From positions 1,984,001 through 2,048,000 of the forward strand of contig NZ_CP134880.1 in NCBI RefSeq assembly GCF_032102965.1: DNA of 64,000 nt, in the 5' to 3' direction. The DNA comes from Demequina capsici. Lineage in GTDB: Bacteria > Actinomycetota > Actinomycetes > Actinomycetales > Demequinaceae. The notes under the pieces were generated by a model. It did no database searches, had not been told where the DNA came from, and saw only the letters and a program-made list of their open reading frames with translations. Of this stretch, positions 1 through 7,430 are shown one piece after another (position 1 is the stretch's first letter; each line of letters starts with the position of its first letter). Made by a program: the position numbers and the translations under genes.

Positions 1-608
1 TCTCCGAGCTCGCGCGTCTCAGGCACGGCCCACACGACGAGCGCCAGCACGAGCAGCCCGACGGGCACGTTGAGCCAGAACGCCCAGCGCCAGGTCACGT
101 CCGTGGTGAGCCATCCACCCACCAGGGGGCCGACGGCGGCCATGCCGCCGATGGTCGAGCCCCACACCGCGAACGCGATGGCCCGCTCACGACCGCTGAA
201 GATCGCGTTGACGGTGGACAGCGTCGCGGGGAGGATCATCGCTGCGCCGACGCCCTGCACCAGGCGGGCCGCGATGAGCGCACCGCCGCTGTCGACCGAG
301 CCGGCGACGACGCTGGCGAGGATGAAGACGCCCATGCCGACGAGGAGGAGACGACGACGGCCCCACAGGTCTCCCGCGCGGCCCGTGGTGAGCAGGAGCG
401 CGGCGAGCATGAGCGAGTAGACGGCGTTCATCCACTCGGCCTGCGTGGCGGTGAGTCCGATGTCCTGGATGACCACAGGCAGGGCCACGTTGACGACCGT
501 GGCGTCCATGATGATCAGCGAGACGCCCAGGGCGACGGCGGCGAGCGCCCACCAACGGCGCTGCGGGGCGGGGTTCGGGGACTCCGCGATATCGTTGTCG
601 ACAGTCAT
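1..608 (-). CDS. MFS drug efflux transporter (DHA2/EmrB-QacA type), C-terminus cut by window edge
   Basis: The reading frame is open from an ATG at 608 to the left edge, giving about 202 N-terminal residues. It begins MTVDNDIAESPNP and has a first membrane helix at about residues 19-45 with the D-A-T-V-V-N-V-A-L-P signature typical of 14-helix DHA2 exporters. The MFS motif A (GRAGDLWGRRR) lies at about residue 76, followed by further helices and the W-R-W-A-F-W-L-N-V-P motif near residue 170. It is divergent from a TetR regulator with a palindrome between them, the usual arrangement for a substrate-induced exporter. Proton-driven export of a toxic small molecule is inferred from the family; the substrate cannot be told. 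The C-terminal half lies outside the window. Confidence 0.9.
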   Translation of the reverse strand, partial: MTVDNDIAESPNPAPQRRWWALAAVALGVSLIIMDATVVNVALPVVIQDIGLTATQAEWMNAVYSLMLAALLLTTGRAGDLWGRRRLLLVGMGVFILASVVAGSVDSGGALIAARLVQGVGAAMILPATLSTVNAIFSGRERAIAFAVWGSTIGGMAAVGPLVGGWLTTDVTWRWAFWLNVPVGLLVLALVVWAVPETRELG

Positions 609-616
609 GTCGGCAT

Positions 617-640
617 CTTATCGACACGTATGTCGGTAAG
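617..640. promoter_or_regulatory. Palindromic operator between the MFS and TetR genes
   Basis: CTTATCGACA-CGTA-TGTCGGTAAG is a 10+4+10 inverted repeat with one mismatched pair. It lies 8 bases upstream of the MFS start and 21 bases upstream of the TetR start, where a repressor could block both promoters. Binding by the adjacent TetR protein is inferred from position. Confidence 0.6.
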
Positions 641-661
641 CAAAGGCGGAAGGAGGAGCGA

Positions 662-1255
662 ATGCCACGGATCGATGCACCCACAGTCGCCGAGCACCAC
701 GCGCTCCGACGTTCCGCCCTGCTCGAGGCCGGACGGACACTGCTCGCCGACGACGGACCTGACGCCGTCACGCCGAAGGCCGTCGGCGCTGCCGCGGGCA
801 TCGCCCGCTCGAGCGTCTACCAGTACTTCCCGTCAGCCGCGGAGCTCATGGCCGCGATCGTCGAGGACGCGTTCGCGCAGGCGAACGCAGTCCTGCGGGA
901 CGCGCTCTACGAGGCCGACTCGCCCACTGGAAGGCTCGACGCCTATCTCAGGACGAGCCTCGCACTCGCGACCGGCCACTCCCACTCGATCTTCGACGGC
1001 GTCGATCTCACGACGCTGCCCGGGCACACCCTTGCCCGCATCGACGAACTTCACCGCGAGCAGATGGAGCCGCTCCTGACCGCGATCAGGGAGTGCGGCG
1101 CGCGCGAGCCAGGCATCGCCGCGCAGCTGGTGGGCGGGATGCTCAGCGCCGCGGCCCGAGCGGTGCAGCTGGGCGCAGACCCCGCGGACGCCGAGCGCAC
1201 GCTCCTGGAAGCGGTCCACCACGGGCCCGTTCCGCACCCGCCCGCCGCGGACTAG
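662..1255 (+). CDS. TetR/AcrR family transcriptional regulator
   Basis: 197 residues, the usual TetR length. The N-terminal helix-turn-helix spans about residues 20-65 (core A-V-G-A-A-A-G-I-A-R-S-S-V-Y-Q-Y-F), and the rest is the helical ligand-binding and dimerisation domain. The start is supported by an AAGGAGG ribosome-binding site 6-12 bases upstream. It is divergent from an MFS exporter, so it probably represses that gene and itself through the palindrome at 617-640 and is released by an exporter substrate. The family call is firm; the ligand is unknown. Confidence 0.9.
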   Translation: MPRIDAPTVAEHHALRRSALLEAGRTLLADDGPDAVTPKAVGAAAGIARSSVYQYFPSAAELMAAIVEDAFAQANAVLRDALYEADSPTGRLDAYLRTSLALATGHSHSIFDGVDLTTLPGHTLARIDELHREQMEPLLTAIRECGAREPGIAAQLVGGMLSAAARAVQLGADPADAERTLLEAVHHGPVPHPPAAD

Positions 1256-1270
1256 CTGCGCCCTGCCACC

Positions 1271-2116
1271 TCAGGCCGAGGTGAGCCGGGCCTCGGCCTC
1301 GGGATCGTGAGCGGCCAGCACGACCAGTCCCGGCAGCGCCTCGATCAACTCCCTCACGCGACGCGACGCCTCCCGCTGCGCTCGTCGGTCTCCGACATCG
1401 GGGACGATGCCGTCCTCCAGCAGTGCCGGGTCATAGGTGAGGTCCCCGACAAGCAGCAGGGGTGCCGCGCCGGCCCTTCTCACCAGCAGGCTCATGGAGC
1501 CCGACGTGTGACCGGGCGTGGGGACGAGCACGAGCGCCCCATCGCCGAACACGTCGTGCGCGCCCTCGAACATCGCGAGATCGGGGTCGGCGGGCGGCGG
1601 GAAGTCCACGGGCCGGTAGTTCGCGGCACCGACGTGGTCGACCAGCACGCCGTGCAGCGACGGATCCTTCTCCGAGAGGAGGTCGTGCTCCGCTCGTGAG
1701 AGCAGCACCGGACTCTCGCCGAACAGCGCGACGTTGCCCGCATGGTCCTGATGCAGATGCGAGACGGCCACGAGGTCCACCTCGGCGATCGACGAGCCTG
1801 CCGCCGTGAGCTGTGCGGTCAGACCATGCTCGGCCTCCACCTGGAACTCCGCCTGCCGGCGGAAGACCCAGCCGACGAGCCCGCGCGGGTAGTAGCCCGG
1901 GGCGAGCGATGCGGGCGACTGGCCGGTGTCGAACAGGAGCGTGCCCTGGGGGTGGGACACGAGGAAGGCATGCACCGGCAGCCACTGGGACCACGTGCGC
2001 GCTGTGAGCGTCCACCACAGCATGGGGGTGCCCGTGCCGCGGATGTTCTTGGGCCTCACCCTCACGCGTCCGCAGTTCAAGGCGACGACGTCGATCTCGG
2101 GGAATAGCATGCCCAT
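1271..2116 (-). CDS. Metallo-beta-lactamase-fold hydrolase, N-acyl homoserine lactonase-like
   Basis: 281 residues. The zinc-binding signature H120-x-H122-x-D124-H125 is intact, with further metal ligands H203 (TPGHTSG), D225 and H270, as in di-zinc MBL-fold lactonases. Overall length and the motif spacing resemble the AiiA/AttM branch, which opens the lactone ring of acyl-homoserine lactones, but related enzymes act on other lactones and esters, so the substrate is inferred. No signal peptide, so probably cytoplasmic. A second in-frame ATG lies two codons in (2110). It converges on the TetR gene 15 bases away and has no operon partner. Confidence 0.8.
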   Translation of the reverse strand: MGMLFPEIDVVALNCGRVRVRPKNIRGTGTPMLWWTLTARTWSQWLPVHAFLVSHPQGTLLFDTGQSPASLAPGYYPRGLVGWVFRRQAEFQVEAEHGLTAQLTAAGSSIAEVDLVAVSHLHQDHAGNVALFGESPVLLSRAEHDLLSEKDPSLHGVLVDHVGAANYRPVDFPPPADPDLAMFEGAHDVFGDGALVLVPTPGHTSGSMSLLVRRAGAAPLLLVGDLTYDPALLEDGIVPDVGDRRAQREASRRVRELIEALPGLVVLAAHDPEAEARLTSA

Positions 2117-2407
2117 GGCGACAGTCTGCCGGTTTCTGACTTCATTGCGGCCACCTCGACGGGACCATCATCGCCGAGCATCGACGCGACGCAGCTCACG
2201 AGTCGGGATGACAGGACGTGGACCTGCCGCTCAGGAGGATCCGATCCACTCCCCGACCTTGACGGCCGTCTCGGGAAGTCGCGGACTCACTCGTATTGTC
2301 ACGGAACCCGGCGGTTCGCCCACTCCGAGTGTCACCGGTTGATTGCGGTCCATGGCGGCCGCGACCGCAGGTGACGATCACGCCGGCAAGCCCGCCAGTC
2401 GTCAGTC
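2117..2407. other. Gene-free stretch left of the IS3 element
   Basis: About 290 bases without a convincing reading frame in either strand. A short inverted repeat (TGCGGTC at 2344-2350 and GACCGCA at 2363-2369) is the only structure seen. It does not encode the missing front part of the IS481 transposase or of the dehydrogenase found on the other side of the IS3 element. Confidence 0.5.
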
Positions 2408-2431
2408 TGAATCGGCCTGGGTTTCGTTCCG
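2408..2431 (+). repeat. IS3 left inverted repeat
   Basis: Begins TGAATCGGCCTG and matches the reverse complement of 3694-3717 at 23 of 24 positions. Confidence 0.85.
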
Positions 2432-2454
2432 TCTGATCGACAAGGATGGAACCC

Positions 2455-2757
2455 ATGACTCGATACACGCCGGAGATGCGTGAGCGCGCCCTGCGGATGC
2501 TCGCCGAGGCGCTGCCGGATCACCCGAACCTGACCTCCGCGACGCGGCACGTGGCGGGGATGCTCGGGATGAGCCCGGAGACCCTTCGCCTGTGGCAGCG
2601 GCAGATGGAGGCCAACGCGGGCGGCAAGGTCGCGAACGTCAGCGAGGCTACGGCGGAGATCAAGCGCCTGAAGCGCGAGAACGCCGAGCTTCGCAAGGCC
2701 AACGAGATATTGAAGGCTGCGAGCGTGTTTTTCGCCAAGGAGCTCGACCGGCCCTGA
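2455..2757 (+). CDS. IS3-family transposase OrfA (helix-turn-helix protein)
   Basis: About 100 residues. The N-terminal helix-turn-helix (MTRYTPEMRERALRML onward) is the sequence-specific DNA-binding part, and the C-terminal leucine zipper (IKRLKRENAELRKANEIL) is the dimerisation and OrfA-OrfB contact region typical of IS3 elements. This frame is intact. The ATG at 2455 has an AAGG site at a proper distance; an ATG at 2446 is an alternative that adds three residues. It normally gives the OrfAB transposase with orfB by programmed frameshifting, but orfB is broken here, so only the regulatory OrfA could be made. Confidence 0.85.
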   Translation: MTRYTPEMRERALRMLAEALPDHPNLTSATRHVAGMLGMSPETLRLWQRQMEANAGGKVANVSEATAEIKRLKRENAELRKANEILKAASVFFAKELDRP

Positions 2758-2763
2758 CCGAGA

Positions 2764-3692
2764 TGATTCGCTTCATCGATGTGTCCCTTGGATCGTTTCG
2801 GGGTCGAGCCCATCTGCCGAGTCTTACGGCCGGCAGTCCAGGGATTCCTCACGTCGCGCGGCTATCGCGCTGCGAAGACCAGAACACCCTCGGCTCGTGC
2901 GCTGCGTGATGACCTGCTCGTTCCTGAGGTCGCGCGGCTGCATGCGGAGAACTACGGCGTCTACGGACGGCGGAAGATGCATGCGCTGATGCGCCGGCAG
3001 GGCTGGGACATCGGACGTGATCAGACCGAGCGACTCATGAGACTCGCGGGCGTGCGCGGGGTGAAGAAGTCCAAGCGGGTCTTCACGACGAAGAGCGATC
3101 CAAAGGCGGCGCTGCCGAAGGATCTCGTGAAACGCCACTTCCAGGCAGACGCCCCTCGCCGGCTGTGGGTGTGCGACATCACGTGACGCACGCGACGTGG
3201 TCTGGCTTCGCTTACGTCGCTCATCACTCACCGACGTGTTCTCCCGCAGGATCGTGGGCTGGAACGTCGCTTCGACGCTCAAGGCCGAGATCCTGCCGCT
3301 GCAGGCTCTCGACATGGCGGCCTGGGACGCCGGCGGCGACCTCGACGGACTGATCCATCACGCCGATCACGGGTCGAACTATCAGTCGATGGTCTACACA
3401 GACCGCGTCGTCGAACTCGGCGCGAAGCCGTCGACGGGAACCGTCGGCGATTCGTATGACAATGCCCTCGCCGAGGCGGTGGGCAACTCTCTACAAGACC
3501 GAGCTGATCCGCCAGCGAGGACCGTGGCGGACAGTCGAGCAGGTCGAGCTCGCGACCCTCGAGTACGTGTGGTGGTGGAACCACCAGCGACTCCACGGCG
3601 AGCTCGGCATGCGCACTCCCGAGGAGGTCGAAGCCGAGTACTACGCTGACCTCGCAGCCGCCCAAACGGCGTCTGTCGGACAAGGAAACTGA
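2764..3692 (+). pseudogene. IS3-family transposase OrfB, multiply frameshifted
   Basis: Pieces of a DDE integrase-type transposase are found in successive frames: MIRFID at 2764, then FGVEPICR from about 2790 running to VCDIT at 3186 where a TGA interrupts, GFAYVA in the next frame, TDVFSRRIVGWN from about 3230, and LIRQRGPWRTVEQVE to the end at 3692. At least four indels (near 2785, 3185, 3220 and 3485) break the frame. Catalytic signatures C-D-I-T, H-A-D-H-G-S-N-Y and D-N-A-L-A-E remain recognisable. The gene cannot make an active enzyme. Confidence 0.85.
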
Positions 3693-3693
3693 G

Positions 3694-3717
3694 CGGAACG
3701 AAACTCAGGCCGATTCA
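3694..3717 (-). repeat. IS3 right inverted repeat
   Basis: Ends GGCCGATTCA and pairs with 2408-2431. It begins one base after the orfB stop codon, the normal IS3 position. Confidence 0.85.
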
Positions 3718-3810
3718 CTGCACTTCTACAACCACCACCGGCAACACTCAGCCATCGGCAAGGTCCCACCCATCACGAGGTTGAACAACCTGCCTGGGCA
3801 CTACAACTAG
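3718..3810 (+). pseudogene. 3' fragment of an IS481-type transposase
   Basis: The 30 codons directly after the IS3 right end read LHFYNHHRQHSAIGK... to NLPGHYN and a TAG stop. Tyr-Asn-x-x-Arg-x-His-Ser-Ala followed by P-P-x-x-R is the C-terminal hallmark of IS481/IS3-like transposases. No upstream part is present, so it is a remnant truncated at the IS3 boundary. Confidence 0.65.
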
Positions 3811-4238
3811 CCAAGCACGCCGCCCGCCACATGGCCGACAACCACTCCGGCAACATCCTCATCACCTCGTCCCTATCCGCGCTGACGCCGACACCGTACG
3901 AGTCCATCTACGGACCCACCCGCGCATTCATGTACTCCTTCGCGCAAGGCCTGCGCGAAGAGATGCGCGAACACGGCGTCAACGTCACCGCCCTCCTGCC
4001 CGGCGCGACCGCGACCGAGTTCCACGACCGAGCGGGCATGCAGAACACCGCCTTCGGCGACAACTCCCGCAAGACCGACCCCGCGCTCGTCGCACGGCTC
4101 GGCGTCGAGGCTCTCTTCGAGGGCGAGGACCACGTCGTCGGAGGTCGTGCACGGACCCGACGCAACGCGTGGAAGCACCGGCTTGGTTCCGAGGAGAGCA
4201 AGGCCCGCAGGTTCGCGAAGCTCAGCCGGCCCCGGTGA
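3807..4238 (+). pseudogene. Short-chain dehydrogenase/reductase, C-terminal fragment
   Basis: The frame runs in from 3807 (L-A-K-H-A-A-R-H) through the ATG at 3831 and ends at 4238. It keeps the SDR catalytic core: Ser in NILITSSLSA, the Y-x-x-x-(K) region written here Y-G-P-T-R, and the P-G-A-T-A-T-E-F motif after the active site. The N-terminal Rossmann half with the TGxxxGIG motif is missing, cut off by the IS481 scrap. The active-site Lys position is Arg (YGPTR). It is therefore a 5'-truncated gene and unlikely to be active, although the remaining frame is open. Confidence 0.75.
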
Positions 4239-4336
4239 GGCCGGTCGACACCAGCCTCGTCCTGGCAACCAAGAACTCGAACTAGTCTCAACAGAACGTT
4301 CGAGTAGATCGTTCGAGTAGACGCCGCGGGTTGAAC

Positions 4337-5236
4337 TCAGCCCCAGCGCCGCGCCACGGGATCCCAGTCACGCACGCGCTGGGATCCGAGGACTGGGTCG
4401 GCGAACTCGGAGACGGCGTCGAGCACGTGGTCGAATGCTTCAGGGAGGTCATCGAGCCTTCCGGTGCGCTTTCGCCAGGCGGCCCACTTGGCTTGCGCGA
4501 GTGGTGGCATTTCGGCGAGCGCGGGCCGGATCGGCCCCAGTTCGACGCCGCGGTGGCGAGCGACAGTTTCGAACGATGCGCGAAGCTCGCTCGCGTCCAC
4601 GTCTCTGGAGCGCGTGAGCGTGTAGACGTCGGCGAAATCCCGCCAGCGGGTGTTCGCCTCGCCGCGGTCGAGCATGGTGATGATCTTCTCGGCAAGCACC
4701 ATCGTCAGCGGATAGCCGAGCAGCCTGATGTCGGTCTGCCCGAGCTGGAGCAGCCGGGGAACCTCCACGACCGTGGGCGCGGGCCAGATCGGATCGCCGA
4801 AGTTGACGTCGATACCGATGGTCACTCGCGAACGGCCGAGATGTCCGACGAGGCGGACTCGGACTCCTGCGTACTCGTCCTCGTCGCGGATCGCGGTCGC
4901 TGTCACGCTCGCGGCGTCGAAGACAACACCGTCCGCAATGTCGATCGATGCGATCGCGCGGACCCGCTCGGCGACGTCGTACGCCTCGTTCGCGAGACCC
5001 GTGGCCTGCAGGTCGATGTCCTTCGTCGGCCGTCTGAGGGCGAATGCCGCGAGCAGGACTCCACCCTTGAGCACGAAGTCGTCGCGATGCTCGCTCGCAG
5101 CGATACGGGCGAGGAACGCCTCAAGCACGTACAGCGTCTGGAGCTCTTGGACGTCGCCAGCCGTTGCCCGCGCCAGGCTGCGGATAGCGAGGACTGCGTC
5201 CCCGTCGGGCGTGCCGCGCTGAGGGTTCGGGCTCAC
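4337..5236 (-). CDS. abiEii: AbiEii/AbiGii-type nucleotidyltransferase toxin
   Basis: 299 residues from a GTG at 5236 that overlaps the stop of abiEi by four bases (GTGA), so the two are translationally coupled; a longer frame up to 5338 has no better start. The K57-G-G motif (F-V-L-K-G-G) and the R-P-T-K-D73-I-D75-L motif are the nucleotide- and metal-binding residues of the DUF1814/AbiEii family. Family members modify tRNA or other targets by adding nucleotides and stop growth on phage infection unless balanced by AbiEi. Both motifs are intact, so it is probably functional. It sits between transposon remnants and tRNA genes. Confidence 0.88.
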   Translation of the reverse strand: MSPNPQRGTPDGDAVLAIRSLARATAGDVQELQTLYVLEAFLARIAASEHRDDFVLKGGVLLAAFALRRPTKDIDLQATGLANEAYDVAERVRAIASIDIADGVVFDAASVTATAIRDEDEYAGVRVRLVGHLGRSRVTIGIDVNFGDPIWPAPTVVEVPRLLQLGQTDIRLLGYPLTMVLAEKIITMLDRGEANTRWRDFADVYTLTRSRDVDASELRASFETVARHRGVELGPIRPALAEMPPLAQAKWAAWRKRTGRLDDLPEAFDHVLDAVSEFADPVLGSQRVRDWDPVARRWG

Positions 5237-5814
5237 AGCAGGATCTCCAATGCGTTTCGAATTGCAGGCTGTGCCTTGGGGAACGATGCGGCCATCTTCA
5301 GCAGCGAGGCAGGGCCGTTTCCTCGCGTGCGCAGCCATCGCTTGAGTGCGTCGATAGCGAGGTCGCCCCCCCAGTCGTGCCGCAGTCGGAACAGGTCGAT
5401 GATCGTCCGCTCCGGCGAGTACAGCCCGATCGACAGCCCGCCGGGAAGCTCATGCTTGCCGCGCCCGATGTCGAATGTCGCTGCGTCGAATCGGTGCCAT
5501 GCGATCGGAGCCGTCGGCGCCTCGATCGGCTGCATCCCGCGCGGGATAGCGATGTGGGAGCGCGTAGGGATCTCGTCGGTCAGCTCATGCAAGGCGAGCG
5601 CCGAGAGCAGGCACAGCGTCGCTTGCGGACGCTTGACGGCGATCGCCATCCACGCCGCCGTCGTGTCGTCAGCCTCGCCGGCGCGCAGGAACAGGCCGGG
5701 CGCGATGCGCTCGTACTCCCCCGCGCCTAGCAAGGCTCGGAGTCGGTGCCTGGTCAGGCCATGATCCGCGAGCGACTCGTAGTGGAGCATCGTGGGATCT
5801 GCAGATGAAGCCAT
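5233..5814 (-). CDS. abiEi: AbiEi-type antitoxin and autoregulator
   Basis: 193 residues from the ATG at 5814 (MASSADPTMLHYESL), preceded by a GGGAGGG site; a longer frame upstream runs through a 9-bp tandem repeat and is not believed. The N-terminal winged helix (about residues 17-45, L-T-R-H-R-L-R-A-L-L-G-A-G-E-Y-E-R-I) and the following type IV antitoxin domain (S-P-E-R-T-I-I-D-L near residue 130) match AbiEi. In known AbiE systems this protein neutralises the toxin without stable binding and represses the operon through the winged helix. It forms a two-gene operon with abiEii. Confidence 0.88.
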   Translation of the reverse strand: MASSADPTMLHYESLADHGLTRHRLRALLGAGEYERIAPGLFLRAGEADDTTAAWMAIAVKRPQATLCLLSALALHELTDEIPTRSHIAIPRGMQPIEAPTAPIAWHRFDAATFDIGRGKHELPGGLSIGLYSPERTIIDLFRLRHDWGGDLAIDALKRWLRTRGNGPASLLKMAASFPKAQPAIRNALEILL

Positions 5815-5858
5815 GCCCGCGCCCTCCCAGCCACGCCGACGAAAAAGTGAACAGATAA

Positions 5859-5888
5859 AGCATACCTGTACCTGTTTCCGTCGATCAA
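5859..5888 (-). promoter_or_regulatory. Probable abiE promoter with direct repeats
   Basis: On the minus strand TTGATC (5888-5883), an 18-bp spacer and TATGCT (5864-5859) form a good sigma-70-like promoter 45 bases before abiEi. The spacer contains a tandem CAGGTA repeat, and AACAG/CTGTT halves flank the -10, candidate AbiEi-binding sites. Confidence 0.55.
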
Positions 5889-5961
5889 GAGCGTGGGCAC
5901 CTCGACCCCTGAACCGCCGGCACCTCCGCTTCGACGCGCAATCGACCGAGATGCCGCTCGC

Positions 5962-5993
5962 GGCGATGCAGGCGATGCAGGCGATGCAGGCGA
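5962..5993. repeat. 9-bp tandem repeat, 3.5 copies
   Basis: GGCGATGCA is repeated perfectly three times plus five bases, upstream of the abiE promoter. The surrounding 5889-6110 stretch carries no gene. Confidence 0.85.
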
Positions 5994-6110
5994 CCACGAC
6001 AGTGCATCATCGGCGCCCGTCACGCCACGGTCTGCACGAATCCCGGGGCGAAACACCCTGATCGTTACAAAGATGACACTTCGATGACATGGTCAAGTTT
6101 CCACCAAGAG

Positions 6111-6146
6111 AAAAGTCCTGGGAACTCGTGAGTTTCCAGGACTTTT
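6111..6146 (-). terminator. Intrinsic terminator of tRNA-Pro
   Basis: AAAAGTCCTGG and CCAGGACTTTT form an 11-bp stem with a 14-base loop just past the tRNA 3' end, with a T-rich tract on the minus strand. Confidence 0.8.
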
Positions 6147-6150
6147 ACCG

Positions 6151-6224
6151 TCGGGGTGACAGGATTCGAACCTGCGACCCTCTGCTCCCAAAGCAGATGC
6201 GCTACCAAGCTGCGCTACACCCCG
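6151..6224 (-). tRNA. tRNA-Pro (anticodon TGG)
   Basis: 74 bases reading CGGGGTGTAGCGCAGCTTGG... on the minus strand. Seven-pair acceptor stem CGGGGTG/CACCCCG with discriminator A, D arm, anticodon arm with loop TTTGGGA (anticodon TGG) and the T loop GTTCGAATC are all present. CCA is not encoded. It is transcribed toward the AbiE locus and followed by a terminator at 6111-6146. Confidence 0.96.
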
Positions 6225-6320
6225 TCCGCGCGTCGCGCGGTACCCAGCACCCGCCAGGCTCGGCTACTCTAGTACGCGCCGACGTCATGGCAGGCCACAG
6301 GCAGGTCACGATCAGGCATT

Positions 6321-6394
6321 GCGGGTGTAGCTCAATGGTAGAGCCTCAGTCTTCCAAACTGATGGTGCGGGTTCGATTCCCGTCACCCGCTCCA
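6321..6394 (+). tRNA. tRNA-Gly (anticodon TCC)
   Basis: GCGGGTGTAGCTCAATGGTA opens the gene; acceptor stem GCGGGTG/CACCCGC, discriminator T and an encoded CCA at 6392-6394. The anticodon loop CTTCCAA gives TCC. The T arm GGGTTCGATTCCC is canonical. It is divergent from tRNA-Pro. Confidence 0.96.
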
Positions 6395-6505
6395 CTCACG
6401 GCCTGTCGGGCCCAACGTCCCATCACCGGACCCGAATCACCGTCGATCCTCTGACTCTGGAGGTCGCGGCCGCGGACTCCTTGCATGAGTCCCGGGAGCC
6501 CCCGC

Positions 6506-7426
6506 ATGACCGACGACCCCGCCGGAGTCGACCACTCGCATCTTCTCGATGCGATGGCGAACGGCGTCTACGCGGTCGACCACGACAGGCGCATCACGTT
6601 CTGGAACGCTTCGGCCGAGCGGATCTCCGGCTACACCCGCGAGCAGACTCTCGGGCACCTGTGCGGTGATGGGCTGCTCAACCACGTCAATGCGGAGGGC
6701 AGGTCGATCTGCGGTTCGGGGTGCCCGCTGCTCGCCACCATGGTCGACGGTCGCACACGCACCGAACGCGTGCTCCTGCATCACGCGGCGGGCCACATGG
6801 TTCCCGTGCGCGTGACCGCGAGCGCCCTGCGGGACGCGGACGGCGCCATCACGGGTGCGGTGGAGACCTTCACCGACGACTCGCAGACCGCCGCTGCGGA
6901 GGAGCGCCTGCAGGTCGCTGAGCGGCTCGCCATGACCGATCCGCTCACAGGCCTGGGCAACCGCCGGTTCCTCGAGCACCGTCTCGCAGAGAGGCGCGCC
7001 GCCATGGACGACCGGGGCGACTTCTCGCTGCTCATGATGGACCTGGACGAGTTCAAGTACATCAACGACTCGGCTGGGCACAAGGCGGGCGACGACGCTC
7101 TCCGCACGGTGGCCGAGACGCTTCGCCATGTGGTGCGCGCCGATGACGACGTGGTCCGGCTGGGCGGCGACGAGTTCGTGATCCTCACCGGAGCGCTCGA
7201 TGCGCAGGAGCTCGCGGACCTTGCGATGCGGATTCGCAGCGCGATCCGCCAGACGCGACACCGCGCGGACGGGCGGCCGTTCCGTGTCACCGCGTCGGTG
7301 GGTGCCACGCACGGACATCGCGATGACACCGTCGAGTCCGCCGCGGCCCGCGCCGACGTCGCGATGCTTCAGGCGAAGCGGTCGGGCCGCAACACGTCGG
7401 TGATCTGGGGCTTGTCCTCGGACTGA
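6506..7426 (+). CDS. PAS-GGDEF diguanylate cyclase
   Basis: 306 residues from the ATG at 6506, which has a CGGGAG site; an ATG at 6485 adds seven residues. Residues 12-125 form a PAS sensor domain (F-W-N-A-S-A-E-R-I-S-G-Y) that carries a C-x3-C-P element near residue 69. The catalytic GGDEF is intact at 220-224 and the inhibitory I-site R211-A-D-D214 lies exactly five residues before it, so it should make cyclic di-GMP from two GTP and be product-inhibited. No membrane segment, so a cytoplasmic sensor; the signal is unknown. It is convergent with the next gene, stop codons four bases apart. Confidence 0.92.
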   Translation: MTDDPAGVDHSHLLDAMANGVYAVDHDRRITFWNASAERISGYTREQTLGHLCGDGLLNHVNAEGRSICGSGCPLLATMVDGRTRTERVLLHHAAGHMVPVRVTASALRDADGAITGAVETFTDDSQTAAAEERLQVAERLAMTDPLTGLGNRRFLEHRLAERRAAMDDRGDFSLLMMDLDEFKYINDSAGHKAGDDALRTVAETLRHVVRADDDVVRLGGDEFVILTGALDAQELADLAMRIRSAIRQTRHRADGRPFRVTASVGATHGHRDDTVESAAARADVAMLQAKRSGRNTSVIWGLSSD

Positions 7427-7430
7427 CCGC

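Larger units (their letters stand above)
2408..3717 (+). mobile_element. IS3-family insertion sequence, decayed
   Basis: An element of 1310 bp bounded by 24-bp inverted repeats that differ at one position and carry TG...CA termini. It holds an orfA and an overlapping orfB-like region, the IS3 layout. orfB has several frameshifts, so the element can no longer move by itself. No 3-4 bp target duplication is visible (left flank ends AGTC, right flank begins CTGC), and the two flanks do not belong to one gene, so rearrangement or deletion followed insertion. Confidence 0.85.

Noticed and set aside
2404-3721. Target-site duplication around the IS3 element
   Set aside because: The flanking three to four bases differ (AGTC left, CTGC right), so no duplication can be claimed.
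6151-6224. tRNA-Pro as an attachment site for an integrated island containing AbiE
   Set aside because: No second copy of the tRNA 3' end and no integrase gene was found between 2117 and 6150.
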